From assembly GCF_030812255.1 (NCBI RefSeq), contig NZ_JAUSSH010000008.1, positions 1 to 64,000 of the forward strand: a stretch of DNA of 64,000 bases, written 5' to 3'. A program made the translations under genes and the position numbers. Below, in pieces: positions 17,522 through 25,581 of this stretch (positions are counted from its first letter, which is position 1; each line of letters begins with the position of its first letter). The DNA is from Paeniglutamicibacter psychrophenolicus (lineage in GTDB: Bacteria > Actinomycetota > Actinomycetes > Actinomycetales > Micrococcaceae). The notes below the pieces were generated by a model, which saw only the letters and a list, made by a program, of their open reading frames with translations, was not told where the DNA came from and did not search any database.

Positions 17522-19453
17522 TTAGTCGGTGAACATTGGCGGGGTGTAGCCGGCGGTGCGCAGCTCGGGGTGCCAGTAGAGGTTGCGTTCCGGGTCACCG
17601 CGGGGCTGGCCCGCGCGGCCGACGACGTAGGGAATGCCGTTGATCATTTTCAGCGTGATCAGCCCGGCATGGATCATCAGGTGGTGGTGCTGGCAGGTAT
17701 TTGCGCCATTGTCGACGCTGGTCTCCCCGCCCTCCTGCCAGGGCTTGACGTGGTGGTACTCATTGGTGGAGGCGGGGCGGTGGCAGCCCGGGACCACGCA
17801 GCCGCGGTCGCGGATGGCGATGGCCCGGCGCTGCGCCGGGGTGAATCCGCGCACGGTCCGGCCCAGGTCCAGTATTTCCCCGGCGGATCCGAGCAGTGCC
17901 GGCAGCAGGTCGGCGTCGCAGGCCAGGCGGCGGATGTTCGCCGCCGAGATGGGCGTGCCGTGGGCGGTGATCCCGGCGTCTTCACATTGGCCCAGCAGGC
18001 TGCGGTAGCCGATCAGCACCCCGATCTTCACCGGCAGGCCTCCGGAGTCCGGGACCCCGGTGCCGTTCAGGGCACCGGTGATCGCGGCGATGAGCCCGTC
18101 GAGCAGCAATTGCGGGGCGGTGCGCGAATCCCGGTCTTCCCACCCCTGCAGTTCTTCGGCGGAGCCGGGTGCGTTGTCTCCGGTGCCGGGCGCAGGTGGG
18201 CCGCAGGACCACTCCGAGCGCGGCGCCAGCTCCGGGTCGGCGCCCGGTGCCAGTGCCCACTCCGGGGCGGGTGCTCCGGCGGGTGCCCAACCATCTGGGG
18301 TGGCGTCCTTGGTGGTGCTGTCGCCGGGAGCCGGATCGCCGAAGCCCTCTGGGGCGCCGGGGGCTCCGGTGTCCTGCGGTGGCTCGACCCCCGCGGTCCC
18401 GGGGGCGCCGGCGGCAGGGTCCGCAGCGGCAGGGTCCTCAGCGGCAGGGTCCGCGGTGGCTGGGTCCGCGGCGGCTGTGCCCGCCGTGTCGTGTGTCGTG
18501 GCGCTCGGGGTGTTTGCGTCGGGGCGGGTGTCGGTGCGGGTGACCGGACCGCGGGTCGAGACCGAGGACGGAGGCAGCTTGCTCGAACGAGGGTTGGTCC
18601 AGGCCTCGCCGAACGCCCTGATGGCCTCGGAGTCCACGGGGTCGCAGGACAGCTGGTATATGTCGCAGCCGTCGCGGTGGTACTTGTAGAAGAATCCGCG
18701 CTTGGCCCGGATCTGGGCGTCGGTGATCGGCGCCCCGTTCCGGGTGAGGAAGGCGTCCCAGTCGGCCAGCGCCTTGTACCCGTGCCTGGGTTCCGCGGCG
18801 GTGACGGCTTCGGCGACCGAGGCCTCGATGTCGGCGGCCAACCGCGGGGCCTCCGGGTGCAGTGCGAGGCGCGGCTGCAGCGAGGACAGCTTCTTGGCCA
18901 GCTGTGCCAGCGTTCCCACATCGGATTGTCCGGCTTCCGCCGCCTGCGCCAGGATCGGGAACACCGGTGCCCGGCGGCCGCCGTCATCGGCGGCGGAGCC
19001 CGCCTGGGCCGGGGCGATGAGCAGCCGGGAACCGCCGAGCCGTCGCTTGGATTCCGCTTCGGTGATGTGCAGGTGCGCCTGCATCCACTCGTTGGTGTTT
19101 CGGTGCGCGGCCATCCCCTGGCACATCCGCTCCACCGGCACGTTCGCCGTCCCGTCGGACAGGGAACACGGGTCGGCGGCCAGCGCGTCGACCTGCGCCG
19201 CGGTGCCCGGGTCCAGCCGGTGGACCTGGAGAGCGTCGGCGGTGAACACCGCGTGCATCTGCCCGTAGGCGATCGATCGGTTGCCCTGCTCGTAGAGCCC
19301 CAGCACCAGGGCGGCGGAGGCGGCATCCAGGTCCGCGGACCCCAGCCGCTGCTGCGCGGCACGCACCGCCAGCACCGCGGCGGCAAGCTGCCGGATCGCG
19401 GTGTCGGTGTCTGCCTGCCCCCTCGGGGTGGCGGTGGGCGCGGTGGTGGTCAT
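17522..19453 (-). CDS. DUF222 / HNH endonuclease-domain protein (13E12-like)
   Basis: 643 residues. The N-terminal ~280 residues form a helical DUF222 domain (13E12 repeat family). The middle (about 300-430) is low-complexity, Asp/Pro/Ala/Gly-rich, with a 15-bp tandem repeat. The C-terminal HNH domain is complete: RDRGCVVPGCHRPASTNEYH, HVKPWQEGG, then NTCQHHHLMIHAG, with both zinc-binding Cys pairs and the HH catalytic site. Start ATG 19453 (MTTTAPTATP); the frame extends further but into shadow sequence. Such genes are multicopy in actinobacteria and often border mobile or variable DNA; the biological role is uncertain. Confidence 0.85.
   Translation of the reverse strand: MTTTAPTATPRGQADTDTAIRQLAAAVLAVRAAQQRLGSADLDAASAALVLGLYEQGNRSIAYGQMHAVFTADALQVHRLDPGTAAQVDALAADPCSLSDGTANVPVERMCQGMAAHRNTNEWMQAHLHITEAESKRRLGGSRLLIAPAQAGSAADDGGRRAPVFPILAQAAEAGQSDVGTLAQLAKKLSSLQPRLALHPEAPRLAADIEASVAEAVTAAEPRHGYKALADWDAFLTRNGAPITDAQIRAKRGFFYKYHRDGCDIYQLSCDPVDSEAIRAFGEAWTNPRSSKLPPSSVSTRGPVTRTDTRPDANTPSATTHDTAGTAAADPATADPAAEDPAAADPAAGAPGTAGVEPPQDTGAPGAPEGFGDPAPGDSTTKDATPDGWAPAGAPAPEWALAPGADPELAPRSEWSCGPPAPGTGDNAPGSAEELQGWEDRDSRTAPQLLLDGLIAAITGALNGTGVPDSGGLPVKIGVLIGYRSLLGQCEDAGITAHGTPISAANIRRLACDADLLPALLGSAGEILDLGRTVRGFTPAQRRAIAIRDRGCVVPGCHRPASTNEYHHVKPWQEGGETSVDNGANTCQHHHLMIHAGLITLKMINGIPYVVGRAGQPRGDPERNLYWHPELRTAGYTPPMFTD
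18411..18485 (-). repeat. 15-bp tandem repeat inside the HNH gene
   Basis: Five consecutive 15-base units on the pattern gcggcagggtccgcg (18411-18485), the last two degenerate. Read on the coding strand they encode Ala/Asp/Pro pentapeptides (TADPAAEDPAAADPAA). The length is a multiple of three, so copy-number change would keep the frame. Confidence 0.75.
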
Positions 19454-19555
19454 GAACCCCAGTCTGCCCCTCCGCGGCCCGGCGCGCGGCGGGGGGAAGC
19501 CGATTGTGGGGGGAAGTGGGCCCGAAGGCCGGCAGGGGAAGGCGCGAAGCACGAA

Positions 19556-19599
19556 GGGGCGGCCAACGGATGCGTCGGTGCGCATGCGTTGGCCGCCCC
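19556..19599 (-). terminator. Terminator after the DUF3817 gene
   Basis: GGGGCGGCCAACG (19556-19568) and its perfect inverse CGTTGGCCGCCCC (19587-19599) form a 13-bp stem, 57 bases past the DUF3817 stop. No clear T-run. Confidence 0.65.
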
Positions 19600-19655
19600 G
19601 CGGCAGTTTGGCCAGGCAGTTCAACCGGTTTGTTCGGCCGGGCAGTTCGGCGGAA

Positions 19656-20120
19656 TCAGTACCGCTTGGCGGCTTGCGGGTGCGAGGCCAGCTCGCGGTC
19701 CACCTCGCCGTGGACCTTCTTCTCCATGAAGAAGGACAGCAGCGGCACGACGCCGCCCAGGGCGATGGTGATGAAGCGGCTGAAGGGCCAGCGCATCAGC
19801 GACCACAGGCGGAAGTCGGCCAGCAGGTACACCACGTACATCCAGCCGTGGATGATCAGGATGGCCAGCGAGACGTTGACGCCTTCGGTGATGTCCGCGC
19901 GGTTGACCAGCGAGACGGAGTTGGAGCTGCCGTCGAGCAGGGTGCCGCCGATGAACAGCTCCAGGCCGGCGAAGTACTTGATGATCATTTCGGCGCAGAG
20001 CAGCAGCAGCATCACGCCGGTGGCGTAGGCCAGGACCTTGTAGAAGGTGGCGGCGGAACGGATCTGGGCGGGGGTGCCGGCAAAGCGGCGCACCTTCGGG
20101 GCGGAGTTTTCTTCGGTCAC
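19656..20120 (-). CDS. DUF3817 integral membrane protein
   Basis: 154 residues with three to four transmembrane segments (about 25-45, 82-102 and 118-135) and the conserved HGWMYVVYLLADFRLW and FSRFITIALGGVVPLLSFFM blocks that define DUF3817. Starts at GTG 20120, overlapping the SURF1 stop by 4 bases (GTGA), so translation is coupled. In actinobacteria DUF3817 genes commonly sit beside cytochrome-oxidase-related genes, and the SURF1 partner fits. Molecular function unknown. Confidence 0.85.
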   Translation of the reverse strand: MTEENSAPKVRRFAGTPAQIRSAATFYKVLAYATGVMLLLLCAEMIIKYFAGLELFIGGTLLDGSSNSVSLVNRADITEGVNVSLAILIIHGWMYVVYLLADFRLWSLMRWPFSRFITIALGGVVPLLSFFMEKKVHGEVDRELASHPQAAKRY

Positions 20121-20968
20121 AACTGGTCCTTGGGTTGGGAATCGAGCAGGTGGTTCTCGTGGTGGATCTGGCGTTGGTATACGGTGGCCGGGTCCAGGCC
20201 CGCGGCAAGTGCAGCAGCGTCGGCGATGTCTTCCTGCTGCCGGCGGAAGTCGTCGGCCACCAGGCGGTACCAGAGGAAGACCGCGAAGCCGGCGAACACG
20301 ACCCACTCGATGCCGTAGAAGATGTTCAGCCAGTTGACCTGGCGTTCCTGGGGCTGCGGGCCCACGTGCACCGGGACGAGCCCGGTGGCGGCGGCGGAGA
20401 GGTCCGCGCCGTCCGCCCCGGCCACCGTGGCGGCGACAACGAATCCGCTGTAGGAGGGCACGTCCCACACGTTGATCAGCTCGGCCACCGACAGCGAGGC
20501 GTAGGCGTGCTGGCCGGCGTCTTGGGAGATCGGGGCCTCGGTGGGCAGCAGGCGCCCGGTGATCTCCAGGGTGCCGGCCGGGGCCGGTGCGGGGGCCGCG
20601 TCGTCGGGCTGCCAGCCGCGCACCACCGGGATGGTGTTGGAACCGGGCGCGTCGGCGACCTTGAAGGCGGCGACGACCCAGTAGCCGGTGCGCCCGTCCT
20701 CGATGCGGTTCTTCACCAGGACCTGCTTTCCGGGCAGGAAGCTGCCGGTCGCGGAGACCATCTGGTCGGCCTCGCGGGCCATCAATTCGCTGACCGGCTT
20801 GATGTGGCTGGTCAGCGGAACGACCTTCTCGGTGGTGGTCACCGGGGGCGGGGCTTCGGTATGCGAGCGGTTGAACTGCCACTGGCTCAGCAGGACGAAG
20901 CCGGTGGCAACAACGAGGGCGCCAACCAAGGCCAGGATCCAACGGGGTTTAAGGGCAGTTTTCAGCAC
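20117..20968 (-). CDS. SURF1-family cytochrome oxidase assembly protein
   Basis: SURF1 proteins help insert heme a into cytochrome c oxidase. The two terminal transmembrane helices are visible (WILALVGALVVATGFVLLSQ, residues ~10-29, and WVVFAGFAVFLWYRLVADDF near the C-terminus) flanking an extracytoplasmic domain with VLVKNRIEDGRTGYWVVAAF, VVRGWQPDD and NWLNIFYGIEW. Start GTG 20968 (VLKTALKPRW); longer frames are not supported. 283 aa. Operon with DUF3817. Oxidase structural genes are not in the window. Confidence 0.88.
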   Translation of the reverse strand: MLKTALKPRWILALVGALVVATGFVLLSQWQFNRSHTEAPPPVTTTEKVVPLTSHIKPVSELMAREADQMVSATGSFLPGKQVLVKNRIEDGRTGYWVVAAFKVADAPGSNTIPVVRGWQPDDAAPAPAPAGTLEITGRLLPTEAPISQDAGQHAYASLSVAELINVWDVPSYSGFVVAATVAGADGADLSAAATGLVPVHVGPQPQERQVNWLNIFYGIEWVVFAGFAVFLWYRLVADDFRRQQEDIADAAALAAGLDPATVYQRQIHHENHLLDSQPKDQL

Positions 20969-21253
20969 ACTCCAACCGTACGTCGGTTGGGCATCGAAGA
21001 GCCAATGGAACCACGGGCGGCTCCCGGGCGTTCGCGCGGGCCCCGGGACCACCCGGCGGGCGGCCCGGGGCTGCCTTGGGGCGCCGCGGGGCGTGACGGG
21101 GCGCGGGTTCCCGCAGGCACCGGGGTCGCGGGCGGGCGTGTGGCCGCGCTGCCCGGTCCCGGCGACGGGGGCGGCGACGTGGCCGGGATTACATCCGCCG
21201 CGTCGCGCATCCGGGCCGGACCCGGCCGGCGCGGCACGGGATCCCCCCGGGTC

Positions 21254-21754
21254 CTAGACGGTGGAGAAGTCGACGGTGGAGTTGACCAGTTCGGCGATGA
21301 CCCCGGTGTCGTGGGCGCGGCGCAGGGACTCGCGGAACGAGTCCTTGGCCAGCGAGCGGGCCAGCGCGGCGAGCATCATCAGGTGCCCGGAGTAGCTCGA
21401 GGCCGGGGTGGCCAGCAGCAGCACCACGTGCGCCGGGCCGTCCTTGGCCCCGAAGTCCAGCCCGTGCCCATAGGCCATCACGCCGACCGCGATGCTGGGT
21501 GCCGCAACAAAATCGCTGCGCGCGTGGGCCAGCCCGATGCCGCCGGGCAGGCCGGTGGCCAGCTGGTGTTCGTGGCGGTGGACATCGGCCAGGAAGCCGG
21601 GCAGGTCCCCGATCCGTTCGGCGGCCAGCAGCCTGCCGGCCAGCAGGGCGACGGTTTCTTCCCGGGTGGGTGTCGCCAGTTCAAGGACCACCAGTTCCGG
21701 CGTGGTGAGCTCTGGGGCGTCGTCGCCGGCGGGCGTCGTCTGGGAGAAGGTCAT
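21254..21754 (-). CDS. PTS EIIA (fructose/mannitol-type) domain protein
   Basis: A free-standing phosphotransferase EIIA domain. Phosphorylatable His77 lies in the family motif GLPGGIGLAHARSDFVAAPS; downstream VLLLATPASSYSGHLMMLAA and LRRAHDTGVIAELVNS are the usual EIIA-Fru C-terminal elements. 166 aa from ATG 21754. No EIIB/EIIC is adjacent, so it may act as a regulatory EIIA or feed a permease encoded elsewhere. Separated from upstream guaB3 by a strong terminator. Confidence 0.85.
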   Translation of the reverse strand: MTFSQTTPAGDDAPELTTPELVVLELATPTREETVALLAGRLLAAERIGDLPGFLADVHRHEHQLATGLPGGIGLAHARSDFVAAPSIAVGVMAYGHGLDFGAKDGPAHVVLLLATPASSYSGHLMMLAALARSLAKDSFRESLRRAHDTGVIAELVNSTVDFSTV

Positions 21755-21930
21755 GGCATCGTTTCGGGGAGGCGGCGTTCGGTGTTCGGGGGGTGCGGTG
21801 CGCATGGCGTGCGCCTGGTTTGTACAGTACACGGGCCCGGGCCCGGCGCGCAGCGGGGGGGTTGCCCCGGGTCCCGCGGCCTGCCGGGACGGATCCTCCG
21901 CCGCGGCACCGGGGGTGCCGGGACGCAAAA

Positions 21931-21984
21931 CGACCGGGTCCGCACCATCGCCACCATGGCGGGGGAAGGCAGCGGACCCGGTCG
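21931..21984 (-). terminator. Intrinsic terminator of guaB3
   Basis: CGACCGGGTCCGC (21931-21943) and GCGGACCCGGTCG (21972-21984) are a perfect 13-bp inverted repeat; on the minus strand it is followed by TTTT. It lies 22 bases after the guaB3 stop. Confidence 0.85.
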
Positions 21985-22006
21985 CCCCGGAGTGGATCCC
22001 TTGGTG

Positions 22007-23152
22007 CTAGTCGGCCTCGTAGGGGGAAACCACGACGTCGACGCGCTGGAATTCCTTCAGGTCCGAGTAGCCGGTGGTGGCCATCGAGCGGCGCAGCGCG
22101 CCGACGAGGTTGGAGGTTCCGTTGGTGTGGTGCGAGGGGCCGAAGAGCAGTTCCTGCAGCGGCGCCACGGTGCCGACCTTGACCCGGTCCCCGCGCGGGT
22201 TGTTCTCATGGGCGGCCTCCATGCCCCAGTGCCAGCCGGCGCCCGGTGCCTCCTGCGCGCGGGCCAGAGCGGTGCCCAGCATCACGGCGTCGGCGCCCAT
22301 GGCGATGGCCTTGACGATGTCGCCGCTGGTGCCCAGGCCGCCGTCGGCGATCACGTGCACGTAGCGTCCGCCGGACTCGTCCAGGTAGTCGCGGCGGGCC
22401 GCGGCGACGTTGGAGATGGCGGTGGCCATCGGCGCGTGGATGCCCAGCGCGCGGCGGGTGGTGCCCGAGGCCCCTCCCCCAAAGCCGACCAGCACGCCGG
22501 CGGCGCCGGTGCGCATCAGGTGCAGGGCCGGGGTGTACCCGGCCGCGCCGCCCACGATGACCGGGACGTCGAGTTCGTAGATGAACTGCTTGAGGTTCAG
22601 CGGCTCGTGGGTCTTGGAGACGTGTTCGGCCGAGACCGTGGTGCCGCGGATGACGAAGACATCGACCCCTGCGGCCAGGACGGTCTTGTAGTGTTCCTGG
22701 GTGCGCTGCGGGGTCAGCGAGCCGGCAACGGTCACGCCGGATTCGCGGATTTCGGCCAGGCGGGCGGTGATCAGCTCCGGTTGGATCGGGGCTGCGTACA
22801 GTTCCTGCAGGCGCGCGGTGATGGCCGGGTCGAAGTGGCCGCCGTTGGCGGACTTCAGTGCGGCGATTTCCTCGAGGACCTTGGCCGGGTCCTCGTAGCG
22901 GGTCCAGAGGCCCTCGAGGTTCAGCACGCCCAGGCCGCCGAGCTTGCCCAGCGCGATGGCGGTGGCCGGGGACATGACCGAGTCCATGGGGGCACCCAGG
23001 ATCGGGGTCTCGAATTTGTAGGCGTCGATCTGCCAGGCCACCGACACGTCGTGCGGGTCGCGGGTGCGGCGGTTGGGAACAATCGCCACATCGTCAAGGG
23101 AGTACGCCTGGGCTGCGCGTTTGGAACGGCCGATTTCAATCTCGTAAGTCAC
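22007..23152 (-). CDS. guaB3: GuaB3 family IMP dehydrogenase-related protein
   Basis: A (beta/alpha)8 barrel of the IMPDH/GMP reductase superfamily without CBS domains, 381 aa, as usual for actinobacterial GuaB3. Conserved blocks include LDDVAIVPNRRTRDPHDVSV, TPILGAPMDSVMSPATAIAL and VHVIADGGLGTSGDIVKAIA. The catalytic loop reads GFGGGASGTTR (223-233) where IMPDH has GPGSICTTR, so the catalytic cysteine is missing. Bona fide IMPDH activity is therefore unlikely; a regulatory or altered role is inferred. GTG start at 23152 with a TAGGGT -10 box 6 bases upstream suggests a leaderless message. Confidence 0.88.
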   Translation of the reverse strand: MTYEIEIGRSKRAAQAYSLDDVAIVPNRRTRDPHDVSVAWQIDAYKFETPILGAPMDSVMSPATAIALGKLGGLGVLNLEGLWTRYEDPAKVLEEIAALKSANGGHFDPAITARLQELYAAPIQPELITARLAEIRESGVTVAGSLTPQRTQEHYKTVLAAGVDVFVIRGTTVSAEHVSKTHEPLNLKQFIYELDVPVIVGGAAGYTPALHLMRTGAAGVLVGFGGGASGTTRRALGIHAPMATAISNVAAARRDYLDESGGRYVHVIADGGLGTSGDIVKAIAMGADAVMLGTALARAQEAPGAGWHWGMEAAHENNPRGDRVKVGTVAPLQELLFGPSHHTNGTSNLVGALRRSMATTGYSDLKEFQRVDVVVSPYEAD

Positions 23153-23158
23153 CGCACC

Positions 23159-23164
23159 ACCCTA
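23159..23164 (-). promoter_or_regulatory. -10 box of a probable leaderless guaB3 mRNA
   Basis: Minus-strand TAGGGT is followed by GGTGCG and the GTG start of guaB3, with no Shine-Dalgarno between them. Confidence 0.35.
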
Positions 23165-23241
23165 TCAGCACGCCGGCGGGCCGGGCCGCCCCCCCGGTGC
23201 GCGCCGGGCCCGCGGTCCCTGCCGCGGGCCACCGGCGTGTT

Positions 23242-24486
23242 TCAGTCGGCCAGGGTGCCCAGGGTGTCGGCCAGCGCCCGCGCGGCGCGTTCCTCGCCGG
23301 CGGCGATGACCTCCAGCTGGTCGGCGAGCACCGCGAAGTGCCCGGTGCGGTCCTGCACCTCGATCTGCGGGTCCACCAGGTCGGTGAACACGATCCAGTC
23401 CTGGGCCAGGTGCGCGTAGTCGGCCGCGTGCGCGCCCAGGGCCGCGAGGCCCGGCAGCCCGGAGGCCTCGGCGAGGAAGTCGGCGTACTGGCCGCGCAGG
23501 GCGCCCACGCCGCCGAAGCGGGTGTCGGTGAGGAAGCCCAGGATCTGGTTCAGGCCCGATTCCAGGCGTGCGGGGTCCTCGAAGATCCGCGTCCAGCCCT
23601 TCTTGGTGGTGGCGTCGCGCAGGCGCTCGGCCCAGTTGTTCATGCCCGCGACGCCGAAGTTCTTGGCGAAGTGCGCCGGGATGCCCTCCAGCTCGCTGGT
23701 GCCCAGCAGGCGCCCGGTGGTCTGCGCAATCGCCTCGCGCACGGAGGCGGCCAGGGCCGCGGCGTCGGGCCCGGTGCGCTCCGGGATCCAGGCCTGCCAG
23801 TGCTTGTCCTTCTTGCGCCGGGAACGGGCGGCGGCCAGGTCCTCGGGGGAAATCGGGGTCAGCGAGCCGGAGCCGTCGTCGACGAGCAGGTCCTCCCCGT
23901 GCTCTCCCACGACAACCAAGTCGATGGAGTCCGATTCCTCCACGGCATCGGCGTCGATCCACGGCAGCGCCGCAACGGAGGCGCGCACGACCACCGCGCG
24001 ACCGGCATCCAGCCCGGCGTCGAGGTAGTCGGCGGCCAGCCGGGCGCTGCCGGTGGTGCGTTCCATGACCTTGGCCCCGGAGCGGGCCAGGAGGTTTGCG
24101 GTGTAGGGCTCGGGGTGTGCCCGGGTGACGATGGTTGCCGTGGTCGTCTCCTCGTAGACGAAGGTGAAGACCATGAAGCCGATGCCGCCGGCCAGCCCCG
24201 CCAGCAGCGCCTCGCTCATCGGCTCGCCGGTCAGCGGGTGCTTGACCCCGGCCTGGGTGAGCACGCGGTGCCACAGCCCGGCGTCGTATTGCAGGACGTT
24301 GGCGGGCGCCGGGTATTCGGGCAGCTCGGCCTCCTGGGCCGCGGCGGCGGCGTCGGCGGCGTCCTGGGCGCTGGCCGGGCGGTGGGGCTTCGCGGACAGG
24401 ATCGCCTTGCGGGCGGTGGTGTAGCTCTCCCCGGTGCGGTCCATGCGGGCGCGGGTGAGTTTCTTCAGGTTCTTCGGCTGGGCCAC
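23242..24486 (-). CDS. BtrH N-terminal-like / DUF4872-type protein
   Basis: 414 residues. The middle (about 60-180) follows the BtrH N-terminal domain layout: an opening helix (QYDAGLWHRVLTQAGVKHP), a glycine-rich strand (EALLAGLAGGIGFMVFTFVY), then ARSGAKVMERTTGSARLAAD and AVVVRASVAALPW. The C-terminal ~200 residues are helical (AHFAKNFGVAGMNNWAERL...) as in DUF4872. In BtrH-type acyltransferases/peptidases the first helix carries a catalytic Cys; here no Cys occurs anywhere in the protein. A non-catalytic or different activity is inferred. Its start is preceded by AAGGAG. No biosynthetic cluster nearby. Confidence 0.6.
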   Translation of the reverse strand: MAQPKNLKKLTRARMDRTGESYTTARKAILSAKPHRPASAQDAADAAAAAQEAELPEYPAPANVLQYDAGLWHRVLTQAGVKHPLTGEPMSEALLAGLAGGIGFMVFTFVYEETTTATIVTRAHPEPYTANLLARSGAKVMERTTGSARLAADYLDAGLDAGRAVVVRASVAALPWIDADAVEESDSIDLVVVGEHGEDLLVDDGSGSLTPISPEDLAAARSRRKKDKHWQAWIPERTGPDAAALAASVREAIAQTTGRLLGTSELEGIPAHFAKNFGVAGMNNWAERLRDATTKKGWTRIFEDPARLESGLNQILGFLTDTRFGGVGALRGQYADFLAEASGLPGLAALGAHAADYAHLAQDWIVFTDLVDPQIEVQDRTGHFAVLADQLEVIAAGEERAARALADTLGTLAD

Positions 24487-24623
24487 GGTGTGCTCCTTAG
24501 GTGTTGCGTGCGCGCATCGGCGCGGGTCTCTCCCGCACGCCAGGGGGGGCAGCGCCAGTGAAACATTCTACGTGGGGGCACACCATGCCCGGGCCGCGCT
24601 CACCCGGCCGCGCAACCGGCCAT

Positions 24624-25436
24624 TCACCCGGCCGCGCGCACCGAGACCAGCAGGCGCGGGGACACGGCACCGGATTTGATGGCCGCGGCCACGTTGCCCA
24701 GCCGGTCGGCCGGGTCGCTGCCCAGCAGGATCGGGGCGGCCAGTTCCGTCGCCGGTCCCTTGCCGGGCCCCGGCATCGACGCCAGCACCGCCGCGGTGCG
24801 GTCCTCGTCGGTCCCGGGCGTGAATCCGGCCACACGCAGGTGGCGGTGGTACGCCTCGGCGGGTTCCACGTAGGACGAAGCGGCCGCATCGGCCCACGGC
24901 ATCGGGTAGTCCAGTGCGTTGGTGCCCATCAGGTCGTAGATGGCGAAGATTCCCCCGGGGCGCAGCAGCCGGTGCACCTCGGCGAACACCGCGGGCTTGT
25001 TCTCCAGGTTCATGCCAACGTGCAGCATGGTCGCCGCGTCGAAGGAACCCGCCGGCAGGTTGGTGGCCTGCGCCGGGGCCAGCAGCATCGTGATGGACCC
25101 GGCCATGGAGCAGGCGGCGTTCAGCTCCCGGGCCAGCAGCACGAACTCCTCGGTGACATCCACGCCGGTGACCACCGCGCCGAGCTGCGCGAAGTGGCGT
25201 GCCGGTCCGCCGATGCCGGCGCCCACGTCCAGCACCCGGGTCCCGAGCCCGATGCCGGCCTCGCGGGCAACCTCCGCCGTGGCGTTGGCGCCGCCGGAGT
25301 GGAAGTGGTCGGCGTCGCCCAGGTCGCCCGGGAGCAGGACCTCCGGTTCCTTCCCGGCCCTGCGAAGCGCCGCGTAGAGCCGCTCGCGCAGGTTCCCGGT
25401 GGTGTAGCGCCTGATGGATTGGTCGGTGTCGCTCAT
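24624..25436 (-). CDS. Class I SAM-dependent methyltransferase
   Basis: 270 residues with a Rossmann methyltransferase core: motif I TRVLDVGAGIGGPARHFAQL, acidic strand 2 GAVVTGVDVTEEF, motif post-I PAGSFDAATMLHVGMNL, and LRPGGIFAIYDLM. The arrangement resembles UbiE/sarcosine-dimethylglycine-type small-molecule methyltransferases. Start ATG 25436 (MSDTDQSIRRYT), with AAGGAGCC 7 bases upstream. 145 bases downstream of the J-domain gene on the same strand. Substrate unknown. Confidence 0.88.
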   Translation of the reverse strand: MSDTDQSIRRYTTGNLRERLYAALRRAGKEPEVLLPGDLGDADHFHSGGANATAEVAREAGIGLGTRVLDVGAGIGGPARHFAQLGAVVTGVDVTEEFVLLARELNAACSMAGSITMLLAPAQATNLPAGSFDAATMLHVGMNLENKPAVFAEVHRLLRPGGIFAIYDLMGTNALDYPMPWADAAASSYVEPAEAYHRHLRVAGFTPGTDEDRTAAVLASMPGPGKGPATELAAPILLGSDPADRLGNVAAAIKSGAVSPRLLVSVRAAG

Positions 25437-25581
25437 CGTGGGCTCCTTGGGGCCGTCCGGGGCCCCATCCCGCCTCTCGCGGCATGCTGTGCCCAACGCC
25501 TGCCCCCATGATAAACCCGGGACAAAGCGGCCGTCACCGGTGGTCCCCACCCGATTCGCACCGGGGCCGGGAGGGGGGGCA

